NCBI RefSeq assembly: GCF_030445035.2
Contig: NC_080683.1
Location: forward strand, 93,953,675 to 94,017,674
Reading direction: 5' to 3'
DNA: 64,000 bases
Source: Dasypus novemcinctus
Taxonomy: Eukaryota > Chordata > Mammalia > Cingulata > Dasypodidae
The stretch's first letter is position 1, and every line of letters starts with the position of its first letter. Shown in pieces: positions 12,886 through 25,707 of this stretch. A program made the position numbers and the translations under genes. Under the pieces are notes generated by a model that saw nothing but the letters and a program-made list of their open reading frames with translations, was not told where the DNA came from and ran no database searches.

Positions 12886-13751
12886 TTTTTTTGAAGATAT
12901 ATACATCACATAAAAAATGTTACATTAAAAAATATGAGGTTCCTGTATACCCTCCATCCTCCCACCCCACTCTTCCCACACCAGCAACCTCCCCCATCAT
13001 TGTGGCACACTCATCACACTCAGTGAACACATTTTGGGGCACTGCTGCACTACATAGATAATAGTTTACCCTGTACATTCAGTGGGTTATGGCAGGATAT
13101 ATAAAGTCCAGCATCTGACCCTGCAATATCATTTAGGACAACTCAAAATCCCAAAAATGCCCCCACATCACATCTCTTCTTCCCTCTCCCTGCCCTCAGC
13201 AACTATTGTGGCCACTTCTCCACCTCGATGCTAAAATTTCTTCTATTACTTGCCACAATATTTTTATAGTAGAATATCAGTAAGACCACTCTAGTCCATA
13301 TTTTATTCCTCCATTCTGTAGACCCTGGAATGGTGATTTCCTCTCCACCTCTAAATCAAGAGGGGGCTTAGATTCCATGTGGATGATGGATGCAATTCCT
13401 CTGCTTGCAGTTGTAGGCACTCTTGATTCCCTGGTATGGTGGTTGACCATCTTCACCTCCCTGTTAGCTGACCTGGGTAAGATCAATGAACCAGAGAGTA
13501 GGAGTCACCACTCTGCTGAGGCTCAGGGCCCAACTGGCACATGGGCAATCCAGAGATTCAAGTCTCCTGAGTATGGACCATCTCTACCACCAACTACAGG
13601 TTCAGTAAAAGTGACAAAAGAGGCATGTATAGAAAAGTCACATCTGAGTCCAACTCTATCACACTCAGGAGCACAAATTCCGAAGTAGGGCCTCTGACCT
13701 GGCACAGAACTCCAAATCCATCTGCCATGACCATATACCCTGTGTACCATA

Positions 13752-14176
13752 TATATTTTTTTAAAAGATTTATTTATTTATTTTTCTCCCCTTCTCCTTC
13801 CTCCCCTCGCCCCCGGTTGTCTGTTCTCTGTGTCTATTTGCTGCGTCTTCATTGTCCGCTTCTGTTATTGTCAGCAGCATGGGAATCTGTGTTTCTTTTT
13901 GCTACGTCATCTTGTTGTGTCAGTTCTCTGTGTGTGTGGTACCATTCCTGGGCATGCTGCACTTTCTTTCACACTGGGCAGCTCTCCTTAACGGGGCACA
14001 CTCCTTGCACGTGGGGCTCCCCTACACGAGGGACACCCCTGCATGGCATGGCACTCCTTGCTCGCATCAGCTCTGCACATGGGCCAGCTGCACATGGGTC
14101 AAGGAGGCCTGGGGTTTGAACCGCGGACCTCCCATGTGGTAGACGGACGCCCTAAACACTGGGCCAAGTCCGCCGC
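13752..14176 (-). mobile_element. DAS-type SINE, long form
   Basis: On the - strand: box A TGGCCCAGTGTTTAG, box B GGTTCAAACC, then the long DAS body and a tail of AATAAA units. It retains the internal 46-base segment that is absent from the 26.8- and 36.5-kb copies. Flanking CCATAT on both sides is a likely short target duplication inside L1. Confidence 0.85.
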
Positions 14177-15389
14177 CCATATTCTTAATTCTACCCAGAT
14201 TGAGCATCAGCTCACCACTCTTTACTTGCTTTCTATCTCCTGTTAACCTACCTTCCAGTCTTTACTTCTGTGAGTTTGCTCAATATCCTTAGTTCATATC
14301 AACAAGATCATGCAATATTTGTCCTCTAGTGACTGGCTTACTTCATCCAACATAAGGTCTACAAGATTTGTGCATGTTTTCACATATGTCAATACTTCAT
14401 GCCTTCTTAGAGCTGAGTAATATTCTCTCATATGTGTATACCACATTTTGTTTTTCCATTCATCTGCTAATGGACATTTGGGTTGCTTCCGACTTTTGGC
14501 AGTTATGAATAATACTGCAATGAACATTGGTGTGCATATATCTGTTCACATCACTACTTTCAATTTTTCTGGGTATACTCATAGTAGTATTTTTAAACGG
14601 GTCATTTGTCTTTTTATTTTTGAGATATAAGATTTCTTTATAAATGCTGGATACCATTATCAGATAGGTTGTTCCCAAATATTTTCTCCCATTGAGCAGG
14701 CTGCCTTTTCATTTTCTTGACAAACATCTACGAAGCACAGAAATTTTTCATTTTGATTAGGACCCGTCCCATTTATCTATTTTTTTTTCTTTCATTGCTC
14801 ATGCTTTGGGTATAAAGTTAAGAAACCATTTCCTACTATCAGATCTTGTAGCTGCTTCCCTATATTATCATCTAGGAGCTTTACAGTCTTGGCTCTTATC
14901 TATATGTCTTTGATCCATCTTGAGATAATTTTTATAAAGGGCATGAGACGGTGATCCTCTTTCATTCTTTTGGTTATAGATATCCAATTCTCCAAGCCTT
15001 CCTGCCTGCTTCTTCTCACAGAACCATAGTCACGTTGGGCACAACTTTCCACAGTATCTTCAAAAGTACCTTCAACTTATCCAAAGTTTAAGACACCAAA
15101 GGGATATTTTTGAAAACTGGCTTTTTATTGTTGATTTGTAATTTAATGATATTGTGGTTAGAGAACATGATCTGTATAATACTGATTTTTAAAAATTTTA
15201 TCATTTTTCTTTGTGACATAGTATACGAATGCTTTTTGTAAACCATCTAGGTATGCTTAAAAAGTATGTAAATTCTGTATTTGTCAAGCATAAAATATAC
15301 ATGCCATCTAAATATTCTTTATTTCTGTTACTATTTTATTCTTTTATTTGAACTATCAGTTTCTCATAAGGTATGTTAAAATTTCCCAT

Positions 15390-16983
15390 GGATAGAGAAA
15401 AGTTTAGAGATTAGATACATCTTACAAAATGCTCATACTAGAATATATGTACATATATAATAGATCAATAAGGAGAAAATAAACTATCCAGTAGAAAAAT
15501 GGACAAAAGATTTAAAAAGTCACTTCACAACAGAGGATATTCAAAGGATCAACAAACATTTGAAAGGAGATCAATTTCATTCACAGAAATGCAAATTAAA
15601 ACCAGGAATCCCACGACATGCCTAAGAATGGTTAAAATGAAAAAGTGTTGGCAAGCATGTAAAGCAGCCAGATTTTTCTCATACACTGCTGGTGATAGTG
15701 TCAATTTCTACAACAATATTGGAAAACCGTCAGAATCTACTAAAACTGAACATATGCAAACTATTTTTTTCAGTGATTTCCCTGCTAGGAAAAATCCCCA
15801 ATAGAAATGCCCATGTGTATTCACCAAAAGACACACATAAGAAAGGTATAGCAGTGCTGTTTGTAAACTGCTATGGTAATTTGAGATATTTTATGAATCA
15901 CAAAAAGAGAAAGGTTATGTTTGTAAACTAATCTATTTCTCTGAGTGTGATACCCTTTGATTGCATTAAATTCAGCTGAAGGGACTTTGATTAGATTACT
16001 TGATAAGATCAATTTAGGGTTTTGTTGACTACAGCAGTAAGGCATGACTTAGGTTGAGTCCCTGCCTCCTTACTGGATCTGATATAAGCACATACTCACA
16101 GACAGACACACACAGAGAAAGCTCTGTCATTTTTGATCCTGCCATGTGACAGAAAGGAGAATGCTCAAACAGCTGAGGCCCTGGGGAGAGATGAGCCATT
16201 TTGCCTGATAGCTTACAGTGGACCTTGGTAATAGAGCAGACCAGCCAAGTCTGATATGGAGTCGGAAAGAAACAAGCCTTACCTCAGGAGAGAGAGGACT
16301 ATAGGGTCAACTTAAGCACAAAGCTTCAAGATCCTGGGCCCATGGAGCTCAAGAGGAAGAAGAAGGCTGGAGGGGAAGGAGAGACCAGGTAGAGATGTCT
16401 GTTGTCTTTCTTCAACACATGGCAGCTGACTTTGGTGAGAAAGCACCTCTTACGTTGCCTTGAGTTGGACTTTCCACAGCCTTGGGACTGTAAGTTTTTT
16501 CCCCAAATAAATGCTCTTTATGAAAGCCAATAGATTTCTGGTACTTTGCATTGGCACCCCTTTGGCAGACTAATAAAGATGCAAAACCTAGAAACAACTC
16601 AAATGTTCAGCAACAGTAGCAGGGATACATAAGGAGTAGTATATTCCCCAAACAAATTATACCTACTTGCAACAATGGGATGCAGCTCACAAACAAATTG
16701 TGGAGGGAAAGAAGTCAATCACAGAAGAGTGCTTAGTATATTATTCCATTCACACAAAGTTAAAAAAACAGGCAAAACTGAGCTGAGTGTTAGACTTCAG
16801 GATGATATTTATACTTGAGAAGCTGTAACTGTGAAGGAAACAAGGACTTCTGGAGGTTTGGTGATGTTTCTTGCTGGGTACAGGGTTTTAAGTCCAGTAT
16901 ATGACAATTCATTGAACTGTACAGTTATGATTTATCCTTTTGTATGTATATTGCATATGGAAAAATTGTGTGAAAAATAAAAC
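15390..16983 (+). mobile_element. Sense L1 3' end nested in antisense L1, split by an LTR
   Basis: ORF2 C-terminal text appears on the + strand (AAATGGACAAAAGATTTAAA, CAAATTAAAACC), followed by an old L1 3' UTR ending GTGAAAAATAAAACC. TTCCCAT (15383-15389) and CTTCCAT (16984-16990) are a probable target duplication. The element is divided by an LTR-like insert at about 15869-16572. Confidence 0.7.
15869..16572 (+). mobile_element. LTR-like element nested in sense L1
   Basis: L1 homology stops at about 15868 and resumes near 16573. The insert begins TGCTATGGTAATTTG, has a poly-A signal CCAAATAAATGC near 16505, and ends close to GCAGACTAA. TAAAC and TAAAG flank it, which could be a 5-base target duplication. 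The layout fits an ERVL-type solo LTR, but I cannot name the family and the 3' end is uncertain. Confidence 0.55.
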
Positions 16984-17475
16984 CTTCCATTATTATTGAT
17001 TTATTAATGTCACTCTGAAGTCTTACAGTTTTGCTGTGAATATTTCAAACTATATTGCTGGGTGCACACATACATGTTCATGATACATCATCTTTGGGGA
17101 GTTCTCATTTTATTTCTAATAATGTGTTTTGTCTTAAATTCTATTTTGTCATACTAAAATGACACTTCCAGTATTCTTCTGGTTAGCATTTACCTGGTAT
17201 ATATTTTTCCATAATTTTCTTTTCAAACTTTATGTGCCATTTTGTTGTTTGAGGTTTGCCTCTTGTAAACAACATACAGCTCAATGTTAAAAAAAATCTA
17301 ACATGACTTTAAAAATCTCTAAAAGGTAGATTATCCAATTTACATGCAGTATAATTGCTATTATATCTGAAATTATTTCAACCTCTTCTTTTGTGATTCC
17401 AGCTTACTATTCTTTTCCTTTATTTCACCGCTCCCCTCTTTTACTACCTTGTATTGGAATAAGGAAATTTTCATT

Positions 17476-17895
17476 ATTTCTTTTTTTTTTAAGATTTATT
17501 TATTTATTTATTTCTCTCCCCTCCCCCCTGCCCCGGTTGTCTGTTCTATGTCTATTTGCTGTGTCTTCTTTTTCCATTTCTGTTGTTGTCAGCAGCACAG
17601 GAATCTGTGTCTCTTTTTGTTGCGTCATCTTGTTGTGCCAGCTCTCCGTGTGGGCGGCACCATTCCTGGGCAGGCTGCACTTTCTTTCACACTGGGCAGC
17701 TCTACTTATGGGGTGCACTCCTTGTGTGTGTGGCTCCCCTACACTGGGGACACCCCTGTGTGGCACGGCACTCCTTGCGCGCATCAGCACTGCTCATGGG
17801 CCAGCTCCACATGGGTCAAGGAGGACTGGGGTTTGAACTGTGGATCTCCCATGTGGCAGATGGACACCCTAACCACTAGGCCAAGTCCGCTTCCC
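17476..17895 (-). mobile_element. DAS-type SINE, long form
   Basis: On the - strand it begins GGGAAGCGGACTTGGCCTAG (box A), with box B near GGTTCGAA-type AGTTCAAACC, and ends in AATAAATAAATCTT plus poly-A. It keeps the internal 46-base segment. A dimeric DAS copy follows almost directly. Confidence 0.88.
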
Positions 17896-17909
17896 TTCAT
17901 TATTTCTTT

Positions 17910-18318
17910 CACCTTTTTTTTTAAGATTTATTTATTCCCCTCCCCGCCCCCCATTGTCTGCTCTCTGTGTCCATTCTCTGTGTGTTCTTCTGTGTCTGCT
18001 TGTCTTCTCTTTAGGTGGTACCAGGAACTGATCCTGGGACCTTCCAGAGTTGGAGTGAGTGGCTCAACTGTTACACCACCTCAGCTCCCTGGTCTGCTGT
18101 CTCTCTTCTTTGTCTCTTTTTGTTGTATCATCTTGCTGTGCCCTTTTTCACTTTGGCAAGCACTCAGCATGGGCCAGCACTCAGCATGGGATAGCACTAT
18201 GTGCTGGCCAGGACTCCTCTCGAGCCAGCTTGCCTTCAACAGGAGGCCCCAGGAATTGAACCCTGGACTCCTATATGGTGAGCAGGAGCCCAATCACTTG
18301 AGCCACATCTGCTCCCCT
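17910..18318 (-). mobile_element. Dimeric tRNA-derived DAS-related SINE
   Basis: On the - strand two tRNA-like units follow one another: TGGCTCAAGTGATTGGGCTC with box B GGTTCAATTCC, then TGGTGTAACAGTTGAGCC with box B GGATCAGTTCC. The tail has AATAAA and poly-A. Related copies are at 25708 and 29262. Confidence 0.82.
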
Positions 18319-18479
18319 TTTACCTTTATTATGTTGGTTTGATAGCTATAGATTGTAAATTGAGAAGCTTATCATTAGTCTATTTGACCATTTGTAGCTA
18401 AATAGTGTTTTCTTTCTGATTATACTTCATATTTTTCATTCATCCTGTTTTAAATTTTTACCATGCTGTGAGTTGTTGG

Positions 18480-19870
18480 GAATTTAGTACTTATTTTTAT
18501 TAAAATATGAAATTCATACAGTAAAGAAATTCTTGTGTATACATTGATAAATTTAAAAAAATTGAATATATCAATGCAATTACAACCCAGATCAAGATAT
18601 AAAATATCACCAGCACACCAGAAGCCTCCCTTGTGCCTGTTGCAAGTCATTATCCTCTGCAAAGGGGAACTACTCTTCTGGTTTTTGTCATACAGTTTTA
18701 TCTGTTTTTAAAATTTTATGTAAATGGACTCATATAGTGGTTTCTTTTGCTTAGTATTATGTCTGTGAGATCAATCCATTTTGTTGCATAAACTATAGTT
18801 GTTTTTTAGTGCTGTGTAGCCTTCTGTTGTAAAAATATTTCATAGTTTATCCATTTTATTGTTGATGGATATTTTGATCATTTCTAGTTTGGGGCTATTA
18901 TAAGTAATTTTGCTGTGCATGTTCTTTTAATATCTTTTAATATATTAAAGATATTAATATCTTTATTAATATTTATACACATGTTTTGGCTTTTAAGCAT
19001 AGGAGTGGAATTGTTGGGTCAAAGAGTATGTGTATGTTCAGCTTTAGTAGAAAATGCTAAATAGTTTTCCAAAGTGGTTGTAAAAATTTGCACTCTCTCC
19101 AACAGCATGTGAGCATTCTAATTGTTTCTTAGCCTTTTCAGTACATGGTATTGTCAGTCTTTTTTTTAGCCATTCTGGCAGGTATATATTTTAGGTATTA
19201 TGTGTATTTTTCTTAAGACCAAGGTGTTGCACAAATTTTTAAGTGCTTATTAGGCATTTGGAGATATATTTTATTAAGTACCTGCTCTAATTGTTTATAA
19301 ATGGAGTCTATTTTAATTTTTTTTTTTTTTTAAGATTTATTTTTTATTTATTTCTCGCCACTTCCCCACTCCCGCCGCTGGTTGTCTGCTGTCTGTGTCC
19401 ATTTGCTGTGTGTTCTTCTGTGACCGCTTCTATCCTTATCAGCAGCACTGGAAATGTGTGTTTCTTTTTGTTGCATCATCTTGTTGTGTCAGCTCTCCGT
19501 GTGTGCAGCGTCATTCCTGGGCAGGCTGCATTTTCTTTCACGCTGGGCGGCTCTCCTTACGGGGCGCACTCCTTGTGCGTGGGGCTCCCCTATGCAGGGG
19601 ACACCCCTGTGTGGCATGGCACTCCTTGCACGCATCAGTGCTGTGCACGGGCCAGCTCCACACGGGTCAGGGAGACCCGGGGTTTGAACTGCGGACCTCC
19701 CATGTGGTAGACAGACGTCCTATCCATCAGGCCAAGTCCACTTCCCTTTAATTACTGATTTGAGAGTTCCTTATAGATTTCGGATACAAATCTTTTGTTA
19801 GGCATAAGCATTAAAAATATTTTTTAACATTCTTTTCTTGCCTTTCCAGACCTCTCCTCCTTTGTCTTCT
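18480..19870 (-). mobile_element. Old antisense L1 3' region, interrupted by a DAS SINE
   Basis: AT-rich text with the order typical of antisense L1M 3' UTR/ORF2 end (TATAGTGGTTTCTTTTGC, TTGTTGGGTCAAAGAG, TTTTCCAAAGTGGTTG, CTCTCCAACAGCATGTGAG). Ends approximate; the SINE at 19317-19747 lies inside. Confidence 0.7.
19317..19747 (-). mobile_element. DAS-type SINE, long form
   Basis: On the - strand: box A TTGGCCTGATGGATAGG, box B AGTTCAAACC, long body with the 46-base segment, and AATAAA-bearing tail. TTTAATT on both sides is a probable target duplication. Confidence 0.87.
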
Positions 19871-20225
19871 ATAAAGCAGCAGGAAAAAATAGTGTCCTTT
19901 TTAGGTTAGAAGGATTTATCCAAGGAGAACTTCATGGTTAAGTTAGAAAAACATTGTTATTTTGTTGTTAAACTCAGAGCTTCCACTGATGCTGACAAAA
20001 TCCTATAATGAACACTGCATTTTTGGGGCTGGAAGAGAAATTACTTGCTAGTTTCACTTAATCTCTGGGCCTTTTAGTCAGGATTGTCTCCTGGGACAGA
20101 ACACCCACTGGCCAATAATTGGATTCCTTAAATTGAGGTTTGACCAGCAGTGCACATGTTTGAGTAAGTTTCTCTTTTAAAAATCAGTAAATTAATTTTG
20201 GTATCTTATTAGGCAGATGAGAAGC
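19871..20225. other. Unassigned intergenic sequence
   Basis: About 350 bases with no recognised element. Confidence 0.5.
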
Positions 20226-20975
20226 AAAACATAAGAGTCAGTCAAGGCTGGGTTCAAATCGTTTCTATGCCTACTAGTTGAATGGACTTAGCTATATCAG
20301 GGTTCTTCAGAGAAAGAGAACCAAAAGTATATATGTAGATATATGTATAATATATATATGTTCTGAATTTATGTTAAAGAATTGGTTCATGCGATTGTGA
20401 AGACTGGCAAGTTGAAATTTTGTAGGTTAGGCCTGTAGGCTGGAAATTCTGGAGGGTAATATTGTAGTCTTGAGTCCAAATTTCTTAGAGGATATCAGGA
20501 GGCTGAAAATTCTGTTAAGAGCTGATATTGAAATCTTAGTCTGACGTTCATAAGGGACACCAGTGAGCTGAAAATCAAGGACAAGTAGAGAGTGTAGACT
20601 TAAAGCAGAATTTCCTCTTCTTCTGGAGACCACTGTTACTGCTTAAGGCCTTCAAAAGATTACATGAGGCCCACCCACAGTATCAAGGGTAATCTCCCTA
20701 AAATCAACTGATTGTAGATGGTAATTTATACCTACAAAGTATCTTCACATCTAGGCTAGTGTTTGACCAAACAACTAAACACCACAACCTAGCCAAGTTG
20801 TCACATAAAATTAACCATCACACTAGCCAAGTAACTTAATTTCTCAGTTCCCTTATCTATAAAATAGGGCTGATAATACTGACCTCCTATGCCTGCCATG
20901 AGGATTAAATAAGATCAAGTATGGAAAGCTCTTAATTTAGCACCTGGCACCAACAGTTGCTCAATAGATATTATT
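20226..20975 (+). repeat. MIR SINE split by an LTR
   Basis: MIR text runs from GGCTGGGTTCAAATCG to GAATGGACTTAGC (20292) and resumes at CTAGCCAAGTAACTTAATTTC (20823), ending in the GCACCTGGCACC...CTCAATAGATATT tail. The gap is the LTR at 20293-20822. Confidence 0.8.
20293..20822. mobile_element. MaLR/ERVL-type solo LTR inserted in a MIR
   Basis: The element opens TATATCAGGGTTCTTCAGAG and closes GTCACATAAAATTAACCATCACA, a familiar mammalian LTR outline. TTAGC (20288-20292) and CTAGC (20823-20827) are a 5-base target duplication with one change. The opening TG has become TA. Family name not certain. Confidence 0.7.
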
Positions 20976-21685
20976 AATAGAAGGAAATAAGCAGAGTCAG
21001 CCTCTAAATAATATTTTTAGCTTGTGTGTCAGACATAGGCACTTGTCCATCATTTACTTTTGAAATCCACCCTTAAAGCATTGGGAATGAAGTTCAGAGG
21101 AGATACTGATTTAGAAGCCACTGGGCATCCCAGAGGTATGAGGCCGAATGAATGCAATGAGAAGGATCCTTTCCAGAAATCCAGACAGGGTTCATACTGT
21201 AGGCTGAATCCAATTATTTTTGTAATGATTTTGAAATACTTGAAAGGTTATTTATACTTGCTTCTTTATGTTTTGGATAAAATTTTCCATTAAAGAGAAA
21301 TTATGTGGTATAGTAGGGCAGAAGTTTATTCAGAGGCCTGCATTTTTTTTTTTTTGTCAAGTTTAAAACTTGTGACAACTTAGAAAAATATTATTCAACA
21401 TCCCCACCTACTGGTAATCCTAAACAACAATATTATTCAATTTGTGAAAAAATGGAAATTCATGGTTTAAAAGTTATAAAATCCTACTAATAATTATAAT
21501 GACTAAGTATACTGAGCATCTACTAGGTGTTAGAGAACTTTCTAAGAACTTTATGATAGGGTGACTCACAGACAAATAAATTGTATTTTGGATTGAGTAA
21601 ATATGACCTATGGAAAAAATAATTTCCAGCATTACCAATGAACAAGAGAACAAATGATTCACTCAGTACAAAGCAGGATCTTGGG
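20976..21685. other. Unassigned intergenic sequence
   Basis: No recognised gene or repeat. A T-run lies near 21342. Confidence 0.5.
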
Positions 21686-22159
21686 TCCATGTTATTTTAT
21701 GCCTAGATTATTGCAACAGTCTCGTAAATGGACTTGCTAGCTCCAGTTTTTCCCCAATCCAGTCCATTCTGCTCTGTGACATTATTTTCTCAGGGTGCTA
21801 ACAACAAAGCAATGAAATAAGTTTCTGGATAGGCTTTTAAAATCAATTTAAAGATTTTTACAGTGGAGATCATTGCCTTGAAAGCCAAAACTTTTATTTG
21901 ATAGGGTTGGACTTTAAGAAAAGAATTCAAAGGAAAAGCCCAGAAAGAAGTAGGGCATGAAGAATTTGCCATTGACTTGAAAAAAATACATAATGGTATC
22001 AAAGCAGGTTCTCCAGCCCCATTAGATAAAAGCCTCCCAGGTTGGGGGAAATCTGATCTAGATAATGAAATCCTGGGCCTGAGCCTGATGCTGTAAGAGT
22101 AAGAGATGTTTAGAGGTTTGGGGAGGATTGTATTTTACAAGTGGGAGGAATGTAAATAG

Positions 22160-22690
22160 TTTGTGGTCAGAAGGTGAAATGTAGTAGATTAAAGCTTGCC
22201 ACAAATTCGTTGACACTCCTCTTATTGAGAGGTGAGGGTCTATGGCCCCTTCTCTTTTTTTTAGTGGGTTCTATAGCTGCTTTGACCCATGAAATATCAT
22301 AGAAGTACCAGTATTCCAATTTCTAGATTCAGTGCTTAAGAAATGGGTACTTTCTACTTCCTGATTCTTGGAATATTCTCACTGGGACTGCTGGAGCTTC
22401 ATATATGAACCCAACTACCCTGAGACCTCAGTGGAAGAGCCATGTGTAGGTGCTCCAGATGACAATGTTTCAGCCCAAACTTCCTAAACACTGAGCATGG
22501 GTGTGAAGCCATCTTGAACCCTCAGATCAGCCTATCTGCCAGCTGACTCCTGCTAAATGAGTTCAGTTGATGCCACATGGAACTGAAGAATGGCCCAGCT
22601 AAGCCTCATAAAATCAAGAGATACTTAAAAAAAATGGTTCTTGTTTAAGCCACTACATTTTGGGATAAATTATTAGCCAGTGATAGATTA
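22160..22690 (+). mobile_element. MLT1-like MaLR LTR in L2
   Basis: It contains TTGACACTCCTCTTATTGAG, GTGGAAGAGCCATGTGTAGG-like middle text and the terminal TTAAGCCACTACATTTTGGG, typical of MLT1 LTRs from memory. Exact ends not resolved; 21786-22160, also inserted relative to L2, is unassigned. Confidence 0.6.
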
Positions 22691-23047
22691 CCAGATCATC
22701 CCCCTGCAGCCCATTTTTAACACAGAAGCCAGAATGAACTTAAACCTAAGTCAGATCATGTCCTTCCTCTTCCTGAGATTCTGTAATGGGGAAAGCCCAA
22801 AGTTCTTACAGAGGGCTTCAAGGCCTTATGTGATTCAGACCCTATTACCTCTCCAACCTCATTACCCTTGCTCATTCCCCCCCCTGCCATACCAGCTTTC
22901 TGCTTTCCTGGAATACATTCAACATGTTCCTGCTTTTGGCTCTAACAGTTTCCTTTGTCTGGAATATTATTCTTCCAGATAGCCACCTGGCTAACTCTTT
23001 CATGTCCTTTAAGTAGTTGCTCAAATGTTACCTTCTGAAAAGAGGCC

Positions 23048-23550
23048 TGTATTAGTCAGCTGAAGGGGTGCTGATGTAAAATACCAGAAATTGGTGGGTT
23101 TTTATAAAGGGTATTTATTTGGGGTAGGAGCTTACAGATACCAGGCCATAAAGCATAAGGTACTTGCCTCACCAAAGTCTATTTTCACTTGTTGGAGCAA
23201 GATGACTGCTGACATCTGTGAGGGTTCAGGCTTCCTGGGTTCCTCTCTGCCCAGGGCTTGCTTCTTTCCAGGGTTAGGTTTCCTCTCTTCCCGGGGCTCC
23301 AGCTTAAGGTTTCAGCATCAAACTCCAACATCAAAACTCCTTAACTCTGTACTTTGCCATGCCTTTTATCTGTGAGTCACCACCCATCAAAGGTTGGGGA
23401 CTCAACAACCTATTGGCACAAGAGGCTTACATAATTACTTAATGAAATAAACCTATGAATCCAATATAATCTAATATTCCCAGAAGATCAGTTTACAAAC
23501 ATAATCCAGTATTTCTTTTTAGAATTCATCAATAATATCAAACTCCTACA
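23048..23550 (+). mobile_element. MaLR/ERVL-like solo LTR, intact ends and target duplication
   Basis: The 503-base element runs from TGTATTAGTCAGC to AAACTCCTACA (TG...CA) and is flanked by AGGCC at 23043-23047 and 23551-23555, a perfect 5-base target duplication within L2. It is the uninterrupted relative of the copy at 6080-7061. No internal retroviral sequence is present, so it is a recombination-derived solo LTR. Confidence 0.82.
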
Positions 23551-23635
23551 AGGCCTCCTAATAAGGCCTTCCATAATGACCTTATTTAATGCTGTCCCCT
23601 ACCCCCTGCCACGACCTCCCTCCAGAACTCTTTTT

Positions 23636-25707
23636 TCTTTATTAGAGAAGCTAAGGGTTTATAGAACAATCATACATAAAATACAGGATTCTCATATACC
23701 CACCACCAACACCTTGCATTGATGTAGAACATTTGTTACAATTGACGATACATTTTTGTAACGGTACTATTAACTACAGTCATGGCTTAATTTAGGGTTC
23801 ACTGTTTGTGTAGTGTAGTTCCATGGATTTTTCTTTTATTAATTTTTATTGTTATCATATGTACAATTTAACATCTCCCCTTTTAATCAAATTCAGATAT
23901 GTTTCAGTGCTGTTTATTGTGTTCATAATGTTGTGCTACCATCACCCCCATACATTACCAAAACTTTACCATTGTTCCAAATAGGAACTCTGTATATTTT
24001 AAGCCTTAATTTCCCATTCCCTATCCCCACCCCATTCCCTGGTAACCTGTATTCTATGTTCTGACTCTGTCAGTTTGCTTACTTAGTTTCAAATCAGGGA
24101 GATAATACAATATTTGTCCTTTTGTGTCTGGCTTATTTCACTCAATATGTTGTCTTCAAGGTTCATCCATGTTGCCACATGTATCAGGACCTCATTCCTT
24201 TTTACAGAAGAATAATATTCCACTCTGTGCATATACTACATTTTATTTTTCCACTCGTCATTTGATGGACACTTGGGTTGCTTCTATCTTTTGGCAATTG
24301 TGAATAATGCCGCTATGAATATCAGTGTGAAGATATCTGTTCAAGCCCCTGCTTTTGATTCTTTTGGGTGTATCACTGGAGTGGGATTGCTGTGTAATAT
24401 GGTAGTTTCATACTTAGTTCTCTGAGGAACCACCAGGCTATCTTTGACAACAGCTGCACCATTTTCACTGCACTAGCAAAGAATGAGTGTCCCTATTTCT
24501 CTGCATCCTCTCCAACACATGTTATTAGAATTTTTAAAATAGTAGGAGTTTTAATGGGTGTGAAATGGTATTTCTTTTTTGGTTTTTATTTGCTTTTCAC
24601 AAACGGCTACTGATGCTGAGTGTCTTTTCCCATGCTTTCTGGCCATTTGTATGCCTTCTTTAGAGAAATATTTTGCCAATTTTAAAATTGGGTTACTTGT
24701 CTTTTTGTTGGTAAGTTTAAGGATTTCTTTACATATAGTGGATAGTAATCCTTTATCTGATATGTGATTTCCAATTATTTTCTCCTATTGTGTGGGTTGT
24801 CTTTTTACTTTCATGATACTGTCCTTTGAGGAATAAAAGTTTTTGATTCTGAGGAGGTCCCATTTATCTATTCTTAATTTTGTTGCTTGTGCTTTGGGTG
24901 GAAATTGAAGAAACGATGACCGAATAAAAGGACTTCAAGAGGCTTCCCTTTGCTTTTTTCCAGAGTTTGATAGTTCTAGCTCTTACAGTTAGGTCTTTGA
25001 TCCATTTTGAATTGATTTTTGTATATAGTGTGAGGCAGGGGTCCTCCTTCTTCCCTCCCCCCCTTTTTTATAAGATACCAGGGATTGAACCTGGGTCCTC
25101 CTAAATGCAAAGCAGGTGCTCAACCAATTACATCTGCATTGCTTTTTGTGTGAGTGTGTGTGTGTGCAAAAGGAGATCCAGTTTTCCCAGCACCATTTGT
25201 TGAAGACACTGTCTTTCCCAATTGAGCGGTCTTTGTCACCTTGTAAAAAATCAGTTGGACATAAATGCAAGGGTTATTTTCTGAGCTCTCAATTCTATTC
25301 CATTGATCTATATATCTGTCCTTGTGCCACTACCATGTTGTTTTGGTTATTGTGTCTTTGTAATAAGTTTTAAAATTGTGAAGTATAAGTCTTCCAACTC
25401 CATTCTTCATTTTTAAGATGGCTTTAGCTATTTGGGGCCCCTTACTCTCTCTATATATCTGGTGATTGGCTTTTCCTTTTTTTCAAAGAGGATTGTTGGA
25501 ATTTTTATTTGGATTACATTGAATCTGTAAATGGTTTTGGTAGTACTGACAACTTAATGATATTGAATCTTCTAATCTGTTAACACAAAATTCCTTCCAT
25601 TTATTTAGGTGTTCTTTGATTTCTTTTAGTAATGTTTTGTAGTTTTCTGTGTAAAAGTCATTTACATCCTTGGTTAGATTTATTCCTAGATATTTGATTA
25701 TGCCTTT
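23636..25707 (-). mobile_element. Antisense L1 3' part
   Basis: 3' UTR (GATGTAGAACATTTGTTACA) followed by ORF2 C-terminal text in reverse (TTTGATGGACACTTGGGTTG, GGTCTTTGATCCATTTTGA, TTGATCTATATATCTGTC). Truncated where a dimeric SINE begins. Confidence 0.82.

Larger units (their letters stand above)
12886..17475 (-). mobile_element. Antisense L1 with nested DAS SINE and nested sense L1
   Basis: The 3' UTR (12886-13751) is followed by ORF2 C-terminus (14177-15389; - strand 14294-14527 reads MREYYSALRRHEVL) and an ORF2 interior segment at 16984-17475. The gaps are a DAS SINE (13752-14176) and a sense L1 (15390-16983). Decayed throughout. Confidence 0.75.
21690..23635 (+). repeat. Sense L2 LINE 3' region in three pieces
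   Basis: L2 pieces at 21690-21785 (GATTATTGCAACAGTCTCG), 22695-23047 (CACAGAAGCCAGAATGAAC through CTCAAATGTTACCTTCTGAAAAGAGGCC) and 23556-23635 are collinear. They are separated by an MLT1-like LTR region and by the LTR at 23048-23550. Confidence 0.75.

Noticed and set aside
12580..12894. 104-codon proline/leucine-rich + strand frame
   Set aside because: It is C-rich antisense L1 3' UTR sequence with low complexity, not a gene.
17449..18342. 297-codon open frame, the longest in the window
   Set aside because: It runs through two back-to-back antisense SINEs (DAS long form and dimeric form). The translation is tRNA-derived SINE sequence read backwards, not a protein.
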